A DNA stretch of 64,000 bases from Phytopseudomonas flavescens (GCF_900100535.1 NZ_FNDG01000014.1:1-64000); one strand, 5' to 3'; positions 8,803-17,195 are shown, counted from the first letter of the stretch. Notes: a model not told the origin generated them from the letters alone. Translations and numbers: made by a program.

Positions 8803-8877
8803 TCTCCTTAGTTCAACGGATAGAATAAGCCCCTCCTAAGGGCTAGATGCTGGTTCGATTCCAGCAGGGGACGCCAT
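8803..8877 (+). tRNA. tRNA-Arg (anticodon CCT)
   Basis: Acceptor GTCTCCT pairs with AGGGGAC (one T-G pair). The anticodon loop CTCCTAA gives CCT for AGG codons, the T arm is GCTGG-TTCGATT-CCAGC, and CCA is encoded. Upstream, TTAAAC (8758-8763) and TAATGG (8781-8786) spaced by 17 bp form a plausible promoter. This is the decoder of a rare Arg codon in GC-rich pseudomonads. Confidence 0.93.
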
Positions 8878-8949
8878 GATCCGGCGCTGAGGGCGACGAG
8901 TCCCATCGCGGTTCAGCCCAATCTGTTTGCGTTAGCCTGATAAAAAACC

Positions 8950-8977
8950 AAAAAAAGACCCGGCAAAAAGCCGGGTC
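8950..8977 (-). terminator. Terminator of the PrrF-like RNA
   Basis: On the minus strand an 8-bp perfect stem GACCCGGC/GCCGGGTC with a 5-nt loop is followed by seven Ts, GG and six more Ts. The polarity shows it serves a minus-strand transcript, not the upstream tRNA. Confidence 0.92.
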
Positions 8978-9062
8978 AATAACCGTGATTAGCCTGATGA
9001 GGAGATAAACTGGAGCGTCCGTCTGGATGCATTCAGATTATCAAGCCAGCTTCGCAGCTGAC
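8950..9062 (-). ncRNA. prrF: PrrF-like iron-responsive small RNA
   Basis: A ~113-nt transcript is predicted on the minus strand, from a start near 9062 to the T run ending at 8950. It begins with a small hairpin (CAGC-TGCGAA-GCTG). Its middle contains the motifs TATCTCCTCATCAGG and CTAATCACGG, which I recognise as the conserved target-pairing core of Pseudomonas PrrF RNAs. It ends in a GACCCGGC-AAAAA-type hairpin plus seven Ts. PrrF RNAs repress non-essential iron-using proteins (such as SodB and heme or TCA enzymes) when iron is scarce. The promoter carries a Fur box. Size, core, terminator and Fur control all agree; there is no ORF here. Confidence 0.87.
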
Positions 9063-9068
9063 GAAGTA

Positions 9069-9097
9069 GATAATAATCATTCTCGAGTATTTGTCAA
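9069..9097 (-). promoter_or_regulatory. Fur-boxed promoter of the PrrF-like RNA
   Basis: On the minus strand TTGACA (9092-9097) and TATTAT (9070-9075) are separated by 16 bp, a strong sigma-70 promoter. The plus strand from 9069 reads GATAATAATCATTCTCGAG, a near-consensus 19-bp Fur box (GATAATGATAATCATTATC), which covers the -10 and spacer. Iron-loaded Fur should therefore block transcription. Confidence 0.88.
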
Positions 9098-9251
9098 TAC
9101 AAATCCTTCTCATTTCGCTCTCTGTTTTTTCCTGATTGCTGTTTGCCCAGGAAAATCAGCGATTTGCGCGGCGCGAAATTACGCGTCCAGCGTGTCATCT
9201 TGTTGGCGCACCGGCTACGCTAGGGGCATTCCCCACAGCCAGGTAAGCGTC

Positions 9252-9911
9252 ATGTCCGATCAGCTTAACGATGTAGGCGGCAGAGAGCCGTTGACTGCGG
9301 TCGACGTGCGCATTCTCGGCAGCTTGATCGAAAAACAGGCCACGACCCCGGAAGCCTATCCCCTGACGCTGAACGCGCTGGTGCTGGCCTGCAATCAGAA
9401 GACCAGTCGCGATCCGTTGATGAGCCTCACCCAGGGGGCCATCGGGCAGGCCCTGCGACGCCTTGAAGAACAAGGCCTGGTGAAGTTGGTCATGGGCAGC
9501 CGTGCCGACCGCTGGGAGCACCGCGTCGACAAGGTGCTGGAGCTGGTCTCGCCGCAAGTCGCGCTGCTAGGCTTGCTGTTCCTGCGTGGGGCGCAGACGA
9601 TCAGCGAACTGCTCGCACGAGGCGGCCGCCTGCATGATTTCGATGATGCGGAGCAGGTACAACACCACCTAGAGCGTTTGCTCGGGCGACATCTGGTGAG
9701 CCTGGTCGAGCGGCTGCCGGGGCAGCGCGAGGATCGCTACATCCACCTGCTGGGTGATCCGACTGAGCTGCAATCGCAGTTGCAGCAACGTGCGGCTCAG
9801 GGAGAGCGCTCGGCAACCGGATCCTCTGCCGATCGTCTTGAAGCGCTCGAAGCCCGCATCATTGCACTCGAGACGCGCCTGGCCGCGCTGGAAGGCGATG
9901 CCGCCAATTGA
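9252..9911 (+). CDS. yceH: YceH family (DUF480/UPF0502) protein
   Basis: 219 residues from the ATG at 9252, preceded by AGGTAAG. The N-terminal motif LTAVDVRILGSLIEKQATTP and the following PLTLNALVLACNQKTSRDP are the family signature. Two winged-helix-like domains are followed by a C-terminal coiled coil (RLEALEARIIALETRLAALE). The biochemical role is unknown. The frame is open upstream to 9027, but that part is AT-rich, lies over the sRNA promoter and lacks family similarity. Confidence 0.9.
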   Translation: MSDQLNDVGGREPLTAVDVRILGSLIEKQATTPEAYPLTLNALVLACNQKTSRDPLMSLTQGAIGQALRRLEEQGLVKLVMGSRADRWEHRVDKVLELVSPQVALLGLLFLRGAQTISELLARGGRLHDFDDAEQVQHHLERLLGRHLVSLVERLPGQREDRYIHLLGDPTELQSQLQQRAAQGERSATGSSADRLEALEARIIALETRLAALEGDAAN

Positions 9912-9984
9912 ACGAGCATCGTCGCGGCGGGGTTGCAGTAGGCCTAGGAATAATGAACTGTTGCGGGCCAGGCATCATCCATAT

Positions 9985-10008
9985 GGCACGGCGATCATCG
10001 ACCGTGCC
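9985..10008. other. Hairpin between yceH and the MFS gene
   Basis: A 7-bp perfect inverted repeat GGCACGG/CCGTGCC with a 10-nt loop lies 74 bp after the yceH stop. There is no T tract, so it is at best a weak terminator or a processing structure. Confidence 0.35.
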
Positions 10009-10087
10009 TGACTGCCTGCCCAGCGGTTGTCGTTGATCGAGATTGAGCCTCCTTCGGGAGCGGGTTACAAGGAGTCGTTGCAGTCCA

Positions 10088-11416
10088 ATGCGTTTGATCT
10101 GGCAATCCTTCAGTTCGTTATACATCGCCACTGTCCTGATGCTGCTGGGCTCAGGTCTGCTGAGTACCTACCTGGCGCTACGCCTCGCCGAGTCCGGGGA
10201 GGGCGTGTGGGCTGGTGCGCTGATGGCGGCCAACTATTTCGGGCTGGTGCTCGGTGGCAAGATCGGCCACCGATTGATCGCCCGGGTCGGGCACATTCGT
10301 GCTTATGTGGCTTGCGCCGGGGTAGTCACCGCCGCCGTGCTCGGGCATGGCCTGCTCGACTGGTTGCCAGCCTGGCTGGTGCTGCGCGTCCTGGTGGGGC
10401 TGGGCATGATGTGCCAGTACATGGTCATCGAGAGCTGGCTGAACGAGCAGGCCGAGAGCAAGCAGCGCGGGCTGGTATTCGCCGGCTACATGGCGGCGTC
10501 CTACCTGGGGCTGGTGCTGGGCCAACTGGTGTTGGTGGTACACCCGACGCTGGGGCTGGAACTGCTGATGCTGGTGGCTCTGGCGTTCGCGCTGTGTCTG
10601 GTGCCTGTGGCACTGACCCGGCGCCTGCACCCTGCGCCACTGCATCCTGCGCCGCTGGAGATCCGCTTCTTCTTCAAGCGTGTCCCGCTGTCGCTGACCA
10701 CCATCGGCGTGGCTGGCCTGATGATCGGCTCCTTCTACGGCCTGGCGCCCCTCTATGCTGCCAATATGGGCCTGGCGACGGAGCAGGTGGGTATCTTCAT
10801 GGGGTGCTGCATTCTCGCCGGCCTGATCGTTCAGGCCCCCCTGGGCTGGCTGTCGGACCGCTTCGACAGGGTCAAGCTGATACGTGGCATGGCCGGCCTC
10901 ATGGTGGTGGTGGCTGCACCGTTGGCAATGCTGTCAGAGGCGCCGCTGCTGTTGCTGATTTCGGTCGGTTTCATCGTCAGCATGCTGCAATTCAGTCTCT
11001 ATCCGCTGGCCGTGGCATTCGCCAATGACCATGTCGAGGCCGAGCGCCGAGTGTCGCTGACCGCGATGCTGCTGGTGACCTTCGGTGTTGGCGCCTGTAT
11101 CGGCCCGCTGCTGGTTGGCGTGTTGATGCGCTTTTTCGGCGCCAACATGCTGTATGCCTTCTTTTGCTTATGTGGGTTATTTCTGGTCTGGCGAGTCCGT
11201 TCGGACATCGTCACCCGCCTCCACCAGGTCGATGATGCACCGTTGCAGCACGTGGCCATGCCCGTCAACATGACGGCGTCGCCACTGGTGGCGGCATTGG
11301 ATCCCCGCGTCGACGAGCAGGTGGTTCAGGAGCAAATGCAGGAACCTGTGCTGGATGATGCTGGCGTGCCGGGTGACGACTCTGAAAACACGCCTGAGGC
11401 GGCGCCGCAAGCCTGA
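10088..11416 (+). CDS. MFS transporter, YcaD-like
   Basis: 442 residues from ATG 10088 (MRLIWQSFSSLYIATVLMLL). Twelve hydrophobic segments are seen in two groups of six. The inter-helix motif GKIGHRLIARVGHIRAY (after helix 2) and GWLSDRFDRVKLIRG (after helix 8) mark the major facilitator superfamily. A hydrophilic tail rich in Asp/Glu/Pro follows the last helix. An AAGGAG lies 13 nt upstream of the ATG, somewhat far; an in-frame ATG at 10043 is open but adds a basic non-family segment. The substrate is unknown. Confidence 0.87.
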   Translation: MRLIWQSFSSLYIATVLMLLGSGLLSTYLALRLAESGEGVWAGALMAANYFGLVLGGKIGHRLIARVGHIRAYVACAGVVTAAVLGHGLLDWLPAWLVLRVLVGLGMMCQYMVIESWLNEQAESKQRGLVFAGYMAASYLGLVLGQLVLVVHPTLGLELLMLVALAFALCLVPVALTRRLHPAPLHPAPLEIRFFFKRVPLSLTTIGVAGLMIGSFYGLAPLYAANMGLATEQVGIFMGCCILAGLIVQAPLGWLSDRFDRVKLIRGMAGLMVVVAAPLAMLSEAPLLLLISVGFIVSMLQFSLYPLAVAFANDHVEAERRVSLTAMLLVTFGVGACIGPLLVGVLMRFFGANMLYAFFCLCGLFLVWRVRSDIVTRLHQVDDAPLQHVAMPVNMTASPLVAALDPRVDEQVVQEQMQEPVLDDAGVPGDDSENTPEAAPQA

Positions 11417-11419
11417 TAC

Positions 11420-12169
11420 TTATAGAAAAGTGTCGCTTTCGAAACGACGGGCTTCACGTTGCAACTGATAGACGAACCGCTCCACCAGCCGCTGCTGCAG
11501 CCCATCGAGGTTGGCGAAGTGCAGGCCGGCAAACGTCAGGTCGAGTTTGTCGTCATAACGGGTGTGGCGCAGCTCTACGGTGGTCTCCAGGCGGCCTACC
11601 GGCAGCAGCGCGTGAAAGTCTTCGTACAGTTGCCCTGGCTGCAGGCTTTCGCTGGCGTTTCCGGGTAGGCGAACCTTGCAGCCCGAGGCCGAGATATCGA
11701 GCATCAGGCCCTCCAGCGGTTTGCCCAACCTGGGCCCGCTGATTTCCACCCTGACTTGGTCGGATTGCTTGACCGCTGCCCGGAAAGCGTTGCGGCGCTG
11801 GTGATAGAGCACTTCTGCGGGGATGCCGCCGACATAGCAGCGTTCGCCCTGATATTCGCTTACCTGCATGCCCGTCGGGCAATCCCAGGCTATACGTACG
11901 CCCTCGTGATAGGACTCGACACGAAACGCTTCGCCATTCTGCATGTAGCGCTCGCCATCGCTGGGCATCATCTCGTCGAGGATCAGCAGGTTGCGGTCAC
12001 GGTCGATCTCTATCACATAGCTCTGGAAACGCTGGTCGCGCTCATGGAACATGATGATCAAAGGGTCGTTGTGGTGCTGTAGAAGGCGTAGGTTGGCAAC
12101 GATTTCCACGGGTGCCTTGAGCACTTTCGGGGGTTGCGGGCCACCGTCCTGAACGAAGGGGTTGGACAC
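11420..12169 (-). CDS. flgZ: Flagellar brake protein FlgZ (YcgR/PilZ)
   Basis: 249 residues from a GTG at 12169, with GGAG 11 nt upstream. It begins MSNPFVQDGGPQPPKVL, as Pseudomonas FlgZ/YcgR proteins do. Residues about 15-120 are the YcgR N-terminal beta domain. Residues about 125-245 are a PilZ domain with the c-di-GMP motif QRRNAFRAAV (RxxxR) and the second motif DISASGCKV (DxSxxG). YcgR-type proteins bind c-di-GMP and slow the flagellar motor or alter stator choice. The frame is open to 12388, but the extension is non-family. It is downstream of flgN in a minus-strand flagellar run. Confidence 0.92.
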   Translation of the reverse strand: MSNPFVQDGGPQPPKVLKAPVEIVANLRLLQHHNDPLIIMFHERDQRFQSYVIEIDRDRNLLILDEMMPSDGERYMQNGEAFRVESYHEGVRIAWDCPTGMQVSEYQGERCYVGGIPAEVLYHQRRNAFRAAVKQSDQVRVEISGPRLGKPLEGLMLDISASGCKVRLPGNASESLQPGQLYEDFHALLPVGRLETTVELRHTRYDDKLDLTFAGLHFANLDGLQQRLVERFVYQLQREARRFESDTFL

Positions 12170-12248
12170 GGTCCAGAGATCTCCGGGGCAAGGTACTGCG
12201 GCGTCAATGATGTGCCACCTTGGGCTCATTGCGCATCTTGTCGTTATG

Positions 12249-12716
12249 TCAGGCCTGGCTGAGCGGGCGCTTGCCGCCGATTTTAGCGGTACTGCCGCTG
12301 CTGTCATAGAGCGATGGCGTCTCGTTTCCGCGCAGAATGCTGAGCATGTTTTCCGTGGATTTCTGGCTGGATCGAATGATTCGCCCATTGCGCAGGTTGG
12401 CGCTCTGACAGGTTTCGAGCAGGGCGCTCAGTCGCTCGCTGGCGTCGAGCAGTGCAGGGCCTTGATCGGAGCGCTCAGCGAGCACCTTCAGACCAGCGAG
12501 GTCAGCACTGAGGTTAAGGTCGAGGAGTACCCGGGAGCGGGCCTTACCATGTTGATCAAGGCTGGCCAGCAGAGGCTGCTTGTCTGCCAGGATCTGCTGC
12601 AGGCATGACAGGTCATTTTCGCTGAGGGCGCGGAATTCACACTCGATCAGCTCATGCAATCGTTGTGCATGGCCGATATCCTCGTTGAACAGGTCAAGCA
12701 GGGTGGTCGCGTTCAT
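12249..12716 (-). CDS. flgN: Flagellar export chaperone FlgN
   Basis: 155 residues, predominantly helical (HAQRLHELIECEFRALSEND; LLASLDQHGKARSRVLLDL), matching FlgN. FlgN binds the C-termini of FlgK and FlgL and delivers them to the flagellar type III exporter. It lies directly downstream of flgM with a 105-bp gap, the classic flgMN pairing. Its clients flgK and flgL are encoded 11 kb away on the plus strand. Confidence 0.92.
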   Translation of the reverse strand: MNATTLLDLFNEDIGHAQRLHELIECEFRALSENDLSCLQQILADKQPLLASLDQHGKARSRVLLDLNLSADLAGLKVLAERSDQGPALLDASERLSALLETCQSANLRNGRIIRSSQKSTENMLSILRGNETPSLYDSSGSTAKIGGKRPLSQA

Positions 12717-12821
12717 AAGCGGGCTCTCTGGGGTCGAACCTATCCGGGCTCTGCCTGCCTACGGGCTGGCAACAGTCAAAACGGTTTCTGGGCGTCCAAC
12801 ACCCCAAAGCGAGCCCGAAGA

Positions 12822-13157
12822 CTAGCGTTGGGATTCGAAGTTGAGCAGCTTGCTGGCGACGCGCTGGCTGTCGACCTGATAGCTACCGTCGGCGACAGCC
12901 TGCTTCAGCTTGGCTACTCGATCAGTATCCACTACCGGTTGGTCGCGCAGTTTGTCGACGGTCTTTTGCAACTGTTGCGCTTCGCTGCTCAATTGCACGG
13001 ATTCGCCGCTCTTGCTGCTGACAGCTGCTTTCTGTGCGGTGGCTTCGCTGCCAGTGGCCTTGTTCTCGATGGCTTCGCTCTTGCCGCCCTGAACGCTACC
13101 GGCACGTGTGGTGCTGGCTGGTGTGCTGCTGTTGAGTCGGTTGAAATCGATGACCAT
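12822..13157 (-). CDS. flgM: Anti-sigma-28 factor FlgM
   Basis: 111 residues. The N-terminus MVIDFNRLNSS is typical. The first half is Ser/Thr/Ala-rich and disordered. The C-terminal half (VQLSSEAQQLQKTVDKL; VAKLKQAVADGSYQVDSQRV) is the FliA-binding helical region. FlgM holds FliA inactive until the hook-basal body is finished and is then secreted. A sigma-28 promoter lies about 40 bp upstream, giving the known FliA-FlgM feedback. Confidence 0.95.
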   Translation of the reverse strand: MVIDFNRLNSSTPASTTRAGSVQGGKSEAIENKATGSEATAQKAAVSSKSGESVQLSSEAQQLQKTVDKLRDQPVVDTDRVAKLKQAVADGSYQVDSQRVASKLLNFESQR

Positions 13158-13196
13158 GATACAAAACCTCTGACGTAGTTTGGACGCTTGCCTAGT

Positions 13197-13223
13197 GTGT
13201 CGGCCATGCCCGAGAAAACTTTA
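13197..13223 (-). promoter_or_regulatory. Sigma-28 (FliA) promoter for flgMN
   Basis: On the minus strand TAAA (13220-13223), then exactly 15 bp, then GCCGACAC (13197-13204). The consensus is TAAA-N15-GCCGATAA, so 6 of 8 bases of the -10 match. It lies 40 bp before the flgM ATG. Confidence 0.8.
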
Positions 13224-13322
13224 AGCAAAAAAAACGCGTCGCTCGCATAGTCTAAAACAGTCGTCTTCGCCAGTCAGCCAATCGATTCTCCAAGTCGTGA
13301 CATTGATGATCATCGCGGCTGC

Positions 13323-14081
13323 CTACATCGACACTTCAACCTGGCCCGGCCCGGTCACTCGAGCGCGAACCACACGTTGTGAGCGCAGATTACGCACACT
13401 GATCTGCTTACCCAGCGCGCCGTCGGAGAGTGCCTCGCCGGGCATGCGTACGTTAATGCCGCCGGTGCGCGCACTTATCACCACCTGATCGCCGCGGCGG
13501 ATCAGTTCCGCCTGGCGGATATGCACGGGCGCGAGAACCTGATCCGGCTGCATGGCGCGCGTGGCCTTTCTGCCTATCGCCTGATCCATGTCGCTCAGGT
13601 AGCCCTGGTTGAGCAGGCCGACATCGCGCTCCGCCAACATCATATCGGCTTCACTGAGAACAGCCTCGCGCTTCACCGGCCGTACCAGTGTGACGACCTC
13701 ACGGTACAGGCGCACCTGGCCGGGCACGAACACTGTCCAGGGCGCTGTCCCATCGCAGCGTACGCGCATGGTTACCCGGCCCACTGGCTCGGCGGGCGTC
13801 TCCAGGGTGGTTGTCAAGGGCTGGTCGCACAATGGAAGCCGCAGGCGAGGATCCAGGCGGTTGACCGTCACTTCGTGGCGGGCCTGGATACTGCTGCGTT
13901 GCAAATAGTCCTCGACTGCTTGCTCAAGAAAACGCTGGGTCTCGCCGATAAGCTGATCGGGCAGGGTGACGGAGGCAGTCGTCAGCGTGCTATAGCCGAG
14001 CGCCAGTAAAGCAGGTAAAACTGCCAGGCAACGAAGGCTCTTGGCCATCGCGCGTCGAATAATTGTCGTTTGTGCATTCAT
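13323..14081 (-). CDS. flgA: P-ring assembly chaperone FlgA
   Basis: 252 residues. A basic N-terminus followed by LAVLPALLALGYSTLTTASV acts as a signal peptide. An N-terminal domain with PLCDQPLTTTLETP and the C-terminal SAF-like domain (REAVLSEADMMLAERDVGLL; ISARTGGINVRMPGEALSDG) are diagnostic. FlgA assists FlgI ring assembly in the periplasm. A sigma-54 site lies just upstream, in the 79-bp space shared with divergent cheV. Confidence 0.94.
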   Translation of the reverse strand: MNAQTTIIRRAMAKSLRCLAVLPALLALGYSTLTTASVTLPDQLIGETQRFLEQAVEDYLQRSSIQARHEVTVNRLDPRLRLPLCDQPLTTTLETPAEPVGRVTMRVRCDGTAPWTVFVPGQVRLYREVVTLVRPVKREAVLSEADMMLAERDVGLLNQGYLSDMDQAIGRKATRAMQPDQVLAPVHIRQAELIRRGDQVVISARTGGINVRMPGEALSDGALGKQISVRNLRSQRVVRARVTGPGQVEVSM

Positions 14082-14092
14082 GTCTGGTTGGA

Positions 14093-14108
14093 AGCAAGGC
14101 GCGTGCCG
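14093..14108 (-). promoter_or_regulatory. Sigma-54 promoter for flgA
   Basis: The minus strand reads CGGCACGCGCCTTGCT. The GG (14106-14107) and GC (14094-14095) are separated by 10 bp, matching TGGCACG-N4-TTGCW at all but one position. It lies 12 bp from the flgA start codon, so the 5' leader is very short. Confidence 0.8.
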
Positions 14109-14160
14109 CCTGCTACGCTGACCTCATCAGATGCGTCATTGGAATCATGGGAGCCCGTAC

Positions 14161-15096
14161 ATGGCCGGTGTGATGGATTCGGTCAACCAGCGTACTCAGC
14201 TGGTTGGGCAGAATCGCCTGGAACTGTTGCTGTTTCGTCTCGACGGCCCACAGCTGTACGGGATCAACGTCTTCAAGGTGAAGGAGGTGTTGCAATGCCC
14301 GAAACTCACCATAATGCCCAAGTCGAGCCCGGTGGTGCGCGGCGTGGCGAACATCCGCGGTGGCACCATCCCCATCCTTGACCTGTCCATGGCGACGGGC
14401 AAGCGGCCGCTCGGTGATCTGCAGGGGAGTTTCGTCATCATCACCGAGTACAACACCAAGGTGCAGGGCTTCCTGGTGCGTTCGGTGGAGCGCATCGTCA
14501 ACATGAACTGGGAAGAGATCCACCCGCCACCCAAGGGTACCGGGCGCGATCACTACCTGACTGCGGTAACGCGGCTGGATGACAAGCTGGTCGAAATCAT
14601 CGACGTGGAGAAGATCCTCGCCGAAGTGGCGCCTACCTCCGAGGTGATTTCCGTCGGCGTGGTGGATGCCGAGACGCAGACCAAGGCCGTCAGCCAGCAT
14701 GTGCTGATCGTCGACGACTCCTCGGTGGCGCGTAAGCAGGTGATGCGCTGCTTGCAGACGGTCGGTGTCGAGGTCACGGCATTGAACGACGGGCGCCAGG
14801 CATTGAGCTTCCTGCGGGCGATGGCCGATGAGGGCAAGTCGCCCGAGCAGGAGTTGCTGATGCTCATCTCCGATATCGAGATGCCTGAAATGGATGGCTA
14901 CACCCTGACCGCCGCGATTCGTTCCGACCCACGTATGCAGAAGCTGCACATTCTCCTGCATACTTCTCTGTCCGGAGTATTCAACCAAGCTATGGTGAAG
15001 AAAGTGGGGGCCAATGATTTTCTGGCGAAATTCCGCCCGGACGATCTGGCTTCTCGAGTGGTCGAACGCATCAAGTCGAGCGATCACTCGGCATAA
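14161..15096 (+). CDS. cheV: Chemotaxis coupling protein CheV
   Basis: 311 residues from ATG 14161, which has GGGAG upstream. Residues about 20-160 are a CheW-like domain (LELLLFRLDGPQLYGINVFK; VVRGVANIRGGTIPILDL). Residues about 180-310 are a response-regulator receiver (VLIVDDSSVARKQ; ISDIEMPEMDGY with the acceptor Asp). CheV couples receptors to CheA and is itself phosphorylated. It is followed by cheR with a 107-bp gap, as in other pseudomonads. Confidence 0.95.
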   Translation: MAGVMDSVNQRTQLVGQNRLELLLFRLDGPQLYGINVFKVKEVLQCPKLTIMPKSSPVVRGVANIRGGTIPILDLSMATGKRPLGDLQGSFVIITEYNTKVQGFLVRSVERIVNMNWEEIHPPPKGTGRDHYLTAVTRLDDKLVEIIDVEKILAEVAPTSEVISVGVVDAETQTKAVSQHVLIVDDSSVARKQVMRCLQTVGVEVTALNDGRQALSFLRAMADEGKSPEQELLMLISDIEMPEMDGYTLTAAIRSDPRMQKLHILLHTSLSGVFNQAMVKKVGANDFLAKFRPDDLASRVVERIKSSDHSA

Positions 15097-15203
15097 CGCA
15101 TCAACTGCCCGGGTCTGCCCAATGGGCGGTGGCGGCAAAAACGGCAGGTGCGCTTCGGCTCGCCTGCCGCATTCGATTTTTACAGATGGGCGAGGCTCCG
15201 CGA

Positions 15204-16031
15204 GTGTCTTCAGGTAATTTGGATTTCGAGCAATTCCGGATATTTCTGGAAAAGGCCTGTGGCATCGTACTGGGTAGCAACAAGCAGTACCTGGTTTCCA
15301 GCCGCTTGAACAAGCTGATGGAGAGCCACGGTATCAAATCCCTGGGCGACCTGGTTCAGCGCATGCAGACCCAGCCGCGTAGCGGCCTGCGTGAACAGGT
15401 GGTCGATGCCATGACCACCAATGAAACGCTGTGGTTTCGCGATGCCTATCCGTTCGAGGTGCTGAAGAATCGCGTACTGCCGGAGCTCATCAAGGCCTAC
15501 CCGGGGCAACGCCTGCGTATCTGGTCGGCAGCTTGCTCGTCGGGCCAGGAGCCGTATTCGCTGTCGATGAGCATCGATGAGTTCGAGCGGAGTAATCTGG
15601 GCCAATTGAAGGGCGGGGTGCAGATCGTCGCCACCGATCTTTCGCCGACCATGCTCAACAACTGCAAGTCCGGCGAATATGACAGCCTGGCCATGGGGCG
15701 TGGTCTCGCTGCGGAACGTCTGCAGCGCTATTTTGATCCCAAGGGGCCGGGGCGCTGGGTGGTCAAGCCAGCGATCAAGAGCCGCGTCGAATTTCGCCCC
15801 CTCAACCTGCTGGACAGCTATGCCAGCCTTGGCAAATTCGACATCGTGTTCTGTCGCAACGTGCTGATTTACTTCTCGGCCGATGTGAAGAAGGACATCC
15901 TCACGCGCATCCATACGATGCTCAAGCCGGGCGGCTATCTGTTCCTCGGCGCTTCCGAAGCGTTGAACGGCCTGCCTGAGCGCTATCAGATGGTGCAATG
16001 CAGCCCAGGCATCATATACAAAGCCAAATGA
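15204..16031 (+). CDS. cheR: Chemotaxis protein methyltransferase CheR
   Basis: 275 residues from a GTG at 15204, preceded by GAGG 8 nt upstream. The protein then starts SSGNLDFEQFRIFLEKACGI, like Pseudomonas CheR1. The N-terminal helical domain recognises receptors. The SAM-binding core includes LRIWSAACSSGQEPYS, and FDIVFCRNVLIYF is the CheR signature. It methylates glutamates in chemoreceptors. The frame is open to 15129, but the upstream part has no family similarity and poor start signals. Confidence 0.94.
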   Translation: MSSGNLDFEQFRIFLEKACGIVLGSNKQYLVSSRLNKLMESHGIKSLGDLVQRMQTQPRSGLREQVVDAMTTNETLWFRDAYPFEVLKNRVLPELIKAYPGQRLRIWSAACSSGQEPYSLSMSIDEFERSNLGQLKGGVQIVATDLSPTMLNNCKSGEYDSLAMGRGLAAERLQRYFDPKGPGRWVVKPAIKSRVEFRPLNLLDSYASLGKFDIVFCRNVLIYFSADVKKDILTRIHTMLKPGGYLFLGASEALNGLPERYQMVQCSPGIIYKAK

Positions 16032-16038
16032 TCCAATC

Positions 16039-16080
16039 AAAACGCAGAGCGGGAGGCCTAGGCCTCCCGTTCTGCGTTTT
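16039..16080. terminator. Strong terminator after cheV-cheR
   Basis: A nearly perfect 20-bp stem (AAAACGCAGA-CGGGAGGCC and its complement, with one mismatch) has a tiny TA loop and ends in TTTT. It begins 8 nt after cheR and separates that operon from the flgB operon. Confidence 0.92.
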
Positions 16081-16127
16081 GGCGCGTCCGCGGCGCTGAC
16101 AGTGTTCCGTCGCTCCCGCGTCAGAAA

Positions 16128-16190
16128 AGCGGCAAGCCCGTGCTCAATTGCCGCTCGAACCTGCCAATCGGCGGAAAAGCTTTGCCGCTT
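16128..16190. repeat. Repeated AGCGGCAA/TTGCCGCT elements before flgB
   Basis: AGCGGCAA (about 16128-16135) is followed by the inverted copy TTGCCGCT at 16147-16154 and by TTGCCGCTT at 16182-16190. They sit 60-120 bp upstream of the flgB sigma-54 promoter, where an enhancer-binding protein such as FleR or FleQ should bind. Their role as sites is inferred from position only. Confidence 0.4.
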
Positions 16191-16250
16191 GTGCCCGCCT
16201 TTTCCTGTATTTTTTTCTTATCCGGCTGATTTAAAAAGAAAAAAATAAAT

Positions 16251-16266
16251 TGGCATGTGCTTTGCT
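16251..16266 (+). promoter_or_regulatory. Sigma-54 promoter for flgBCDE
   Basis: TGGCATGTGCTTTGCT: GG (16252-16253) and GC (16264-16265) are 10 bp apart, an almost ideal TGGCACG-N4-TTGCW. It lies 50 bp before flgB and is preceded by an AT-rich tract. Confidence 0.9.
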
Positions 16267-16315
16267 GTGAACTTTGCACACAAACAGGCTAGCCGCCACG
16301 GCAAAGGTTCCTGAG

Positions 16316-16726
16316 ATGAGCATCAGCTTCGATAACGCACTTGGCATTCACGAAAAGGCATTGAGCTACCGTGCCCAGCGTGCCGAAGTGCTGGCGAACA
16401 ACATGGCGAATGCCGATACGCCCAATTACAAGGCCCGTGATCTGGATTTCGCTTCCGTTCTGGCCCAGCAGGCGGCCAAAAGCAACGCAAGCGGCAACTC
16501 CGGGCTGAAAACCACCAACAGTCGCCATATCGCAGCAGAAGGCGTGCCAATGGGCGATGCGGTGCTGGCCTATCGAACGCCAACCGCCCCTTCGATCGAT
16601 CAGAACACCGTGGACGCTCAGGTCGAGCAGGCCAACTACGCCGAAAACGCGGTGGCCTTCCAGACCAGCTTCACGCTGCTCAACAGCAAATTCAAAGGGC
16701 TCGTCAGCGCCCTGCGTGGTGAATAA
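16316..16726 (+). CDS. flgB: Flagellar basal-body rod protein FlgB
   Basis: 136 residues from ATG 16316 (MSISFDNALGIHEKALSYRA). It carries the rod-family N-terminal motif NNMANADTPNYKARDLDF and a C-terminal helix (QANYAENAVAFQTSFTLL) that forms the coiled coil with other axial proteins. It is a proximal rod component in the periplasm. The frame is open to 16274, but family members start at this ATG. It is first in flgBCDE, 11 bp before flgC. Confidence 0.95.
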   Translation: MSISFDNALGIHEKALSYRAQRAEVLANNMANADTPNYKARDLDFASVLAQQAAKSNASGNSGLKTTNSRHIAAEGVPMGDAVLAYRTPTAPSIDQNTVDAQVEQANYAENAVAFQTSFTLLNSKFKGLVSALRGE

Positions 16727-16737
16727 AGGAGCCGCAT

Positions 16738-17181
16738 ATGTCACTTACCAGCGTGTTCAACATCGCCGGAACCGGCATGAGTGCCCAGAGCACTCGGCTG
16801 AATACCATTTCCAGCAATATCGCCAACGCCGAATCGGTCTCCTCGAGCATCGACCAGACCTACCGGGCGCGTCATCCAGTGTTCGCCACCGTGTTCCAGC
16901 AGGCGCAGGGTGGCGAGAACGGCTCACTGTTCGCTGATCAGGATCAATCCGGCGCCGGTGTCCAGGTGCTGGGCATCGTCGAGGACCAGAGCACGCTGGT
17001 GCCACGCTACGAGCCGAATCATCCGGCCGCCGATGAAAAGGGTTACGTGTATTACCCCAATGTCAACGTGGTCGAGGAAATGGCGGACATGATTTCAGCC
17101 AGTCGTGCGTTCCAGACCAACGTGGAAATGATGAATACCGCCAAGCAGATGATGCAGCGCGTGCTGACGCTCGGTCAGTGA
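16738..17181 (+). CDS. flgC: Flagellar basal-body rod protein FlgC
   Basis: 147 residues. The N-terminal rod motif (MSAQSTRLNTISSNIANAES) and the C-terminal motif VNVVEEMADMISASRAFQTN are characteristic. It is a proximal rod subunit exported through the flagellar type III system. AAAGGAG precedes the ATG. It is followed 14 bp later by flgD. Confidence 0.96.
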   Translation: MSLTSVFNIAGTGMSAQSTRLNTISSNIANAESVSSSIDQTYRARHPVFATVFQQAQGGENGSLFADQDQSGAGVQVLGIVEDQSTLVPRYEPNHPAADEKGYVYYPNVNVVEEMADMISASRAFQTNVEMMNTAKQMMQRVLTLGQ

Positions 17182-17195
17182 AGGGAGTTGCCTAG

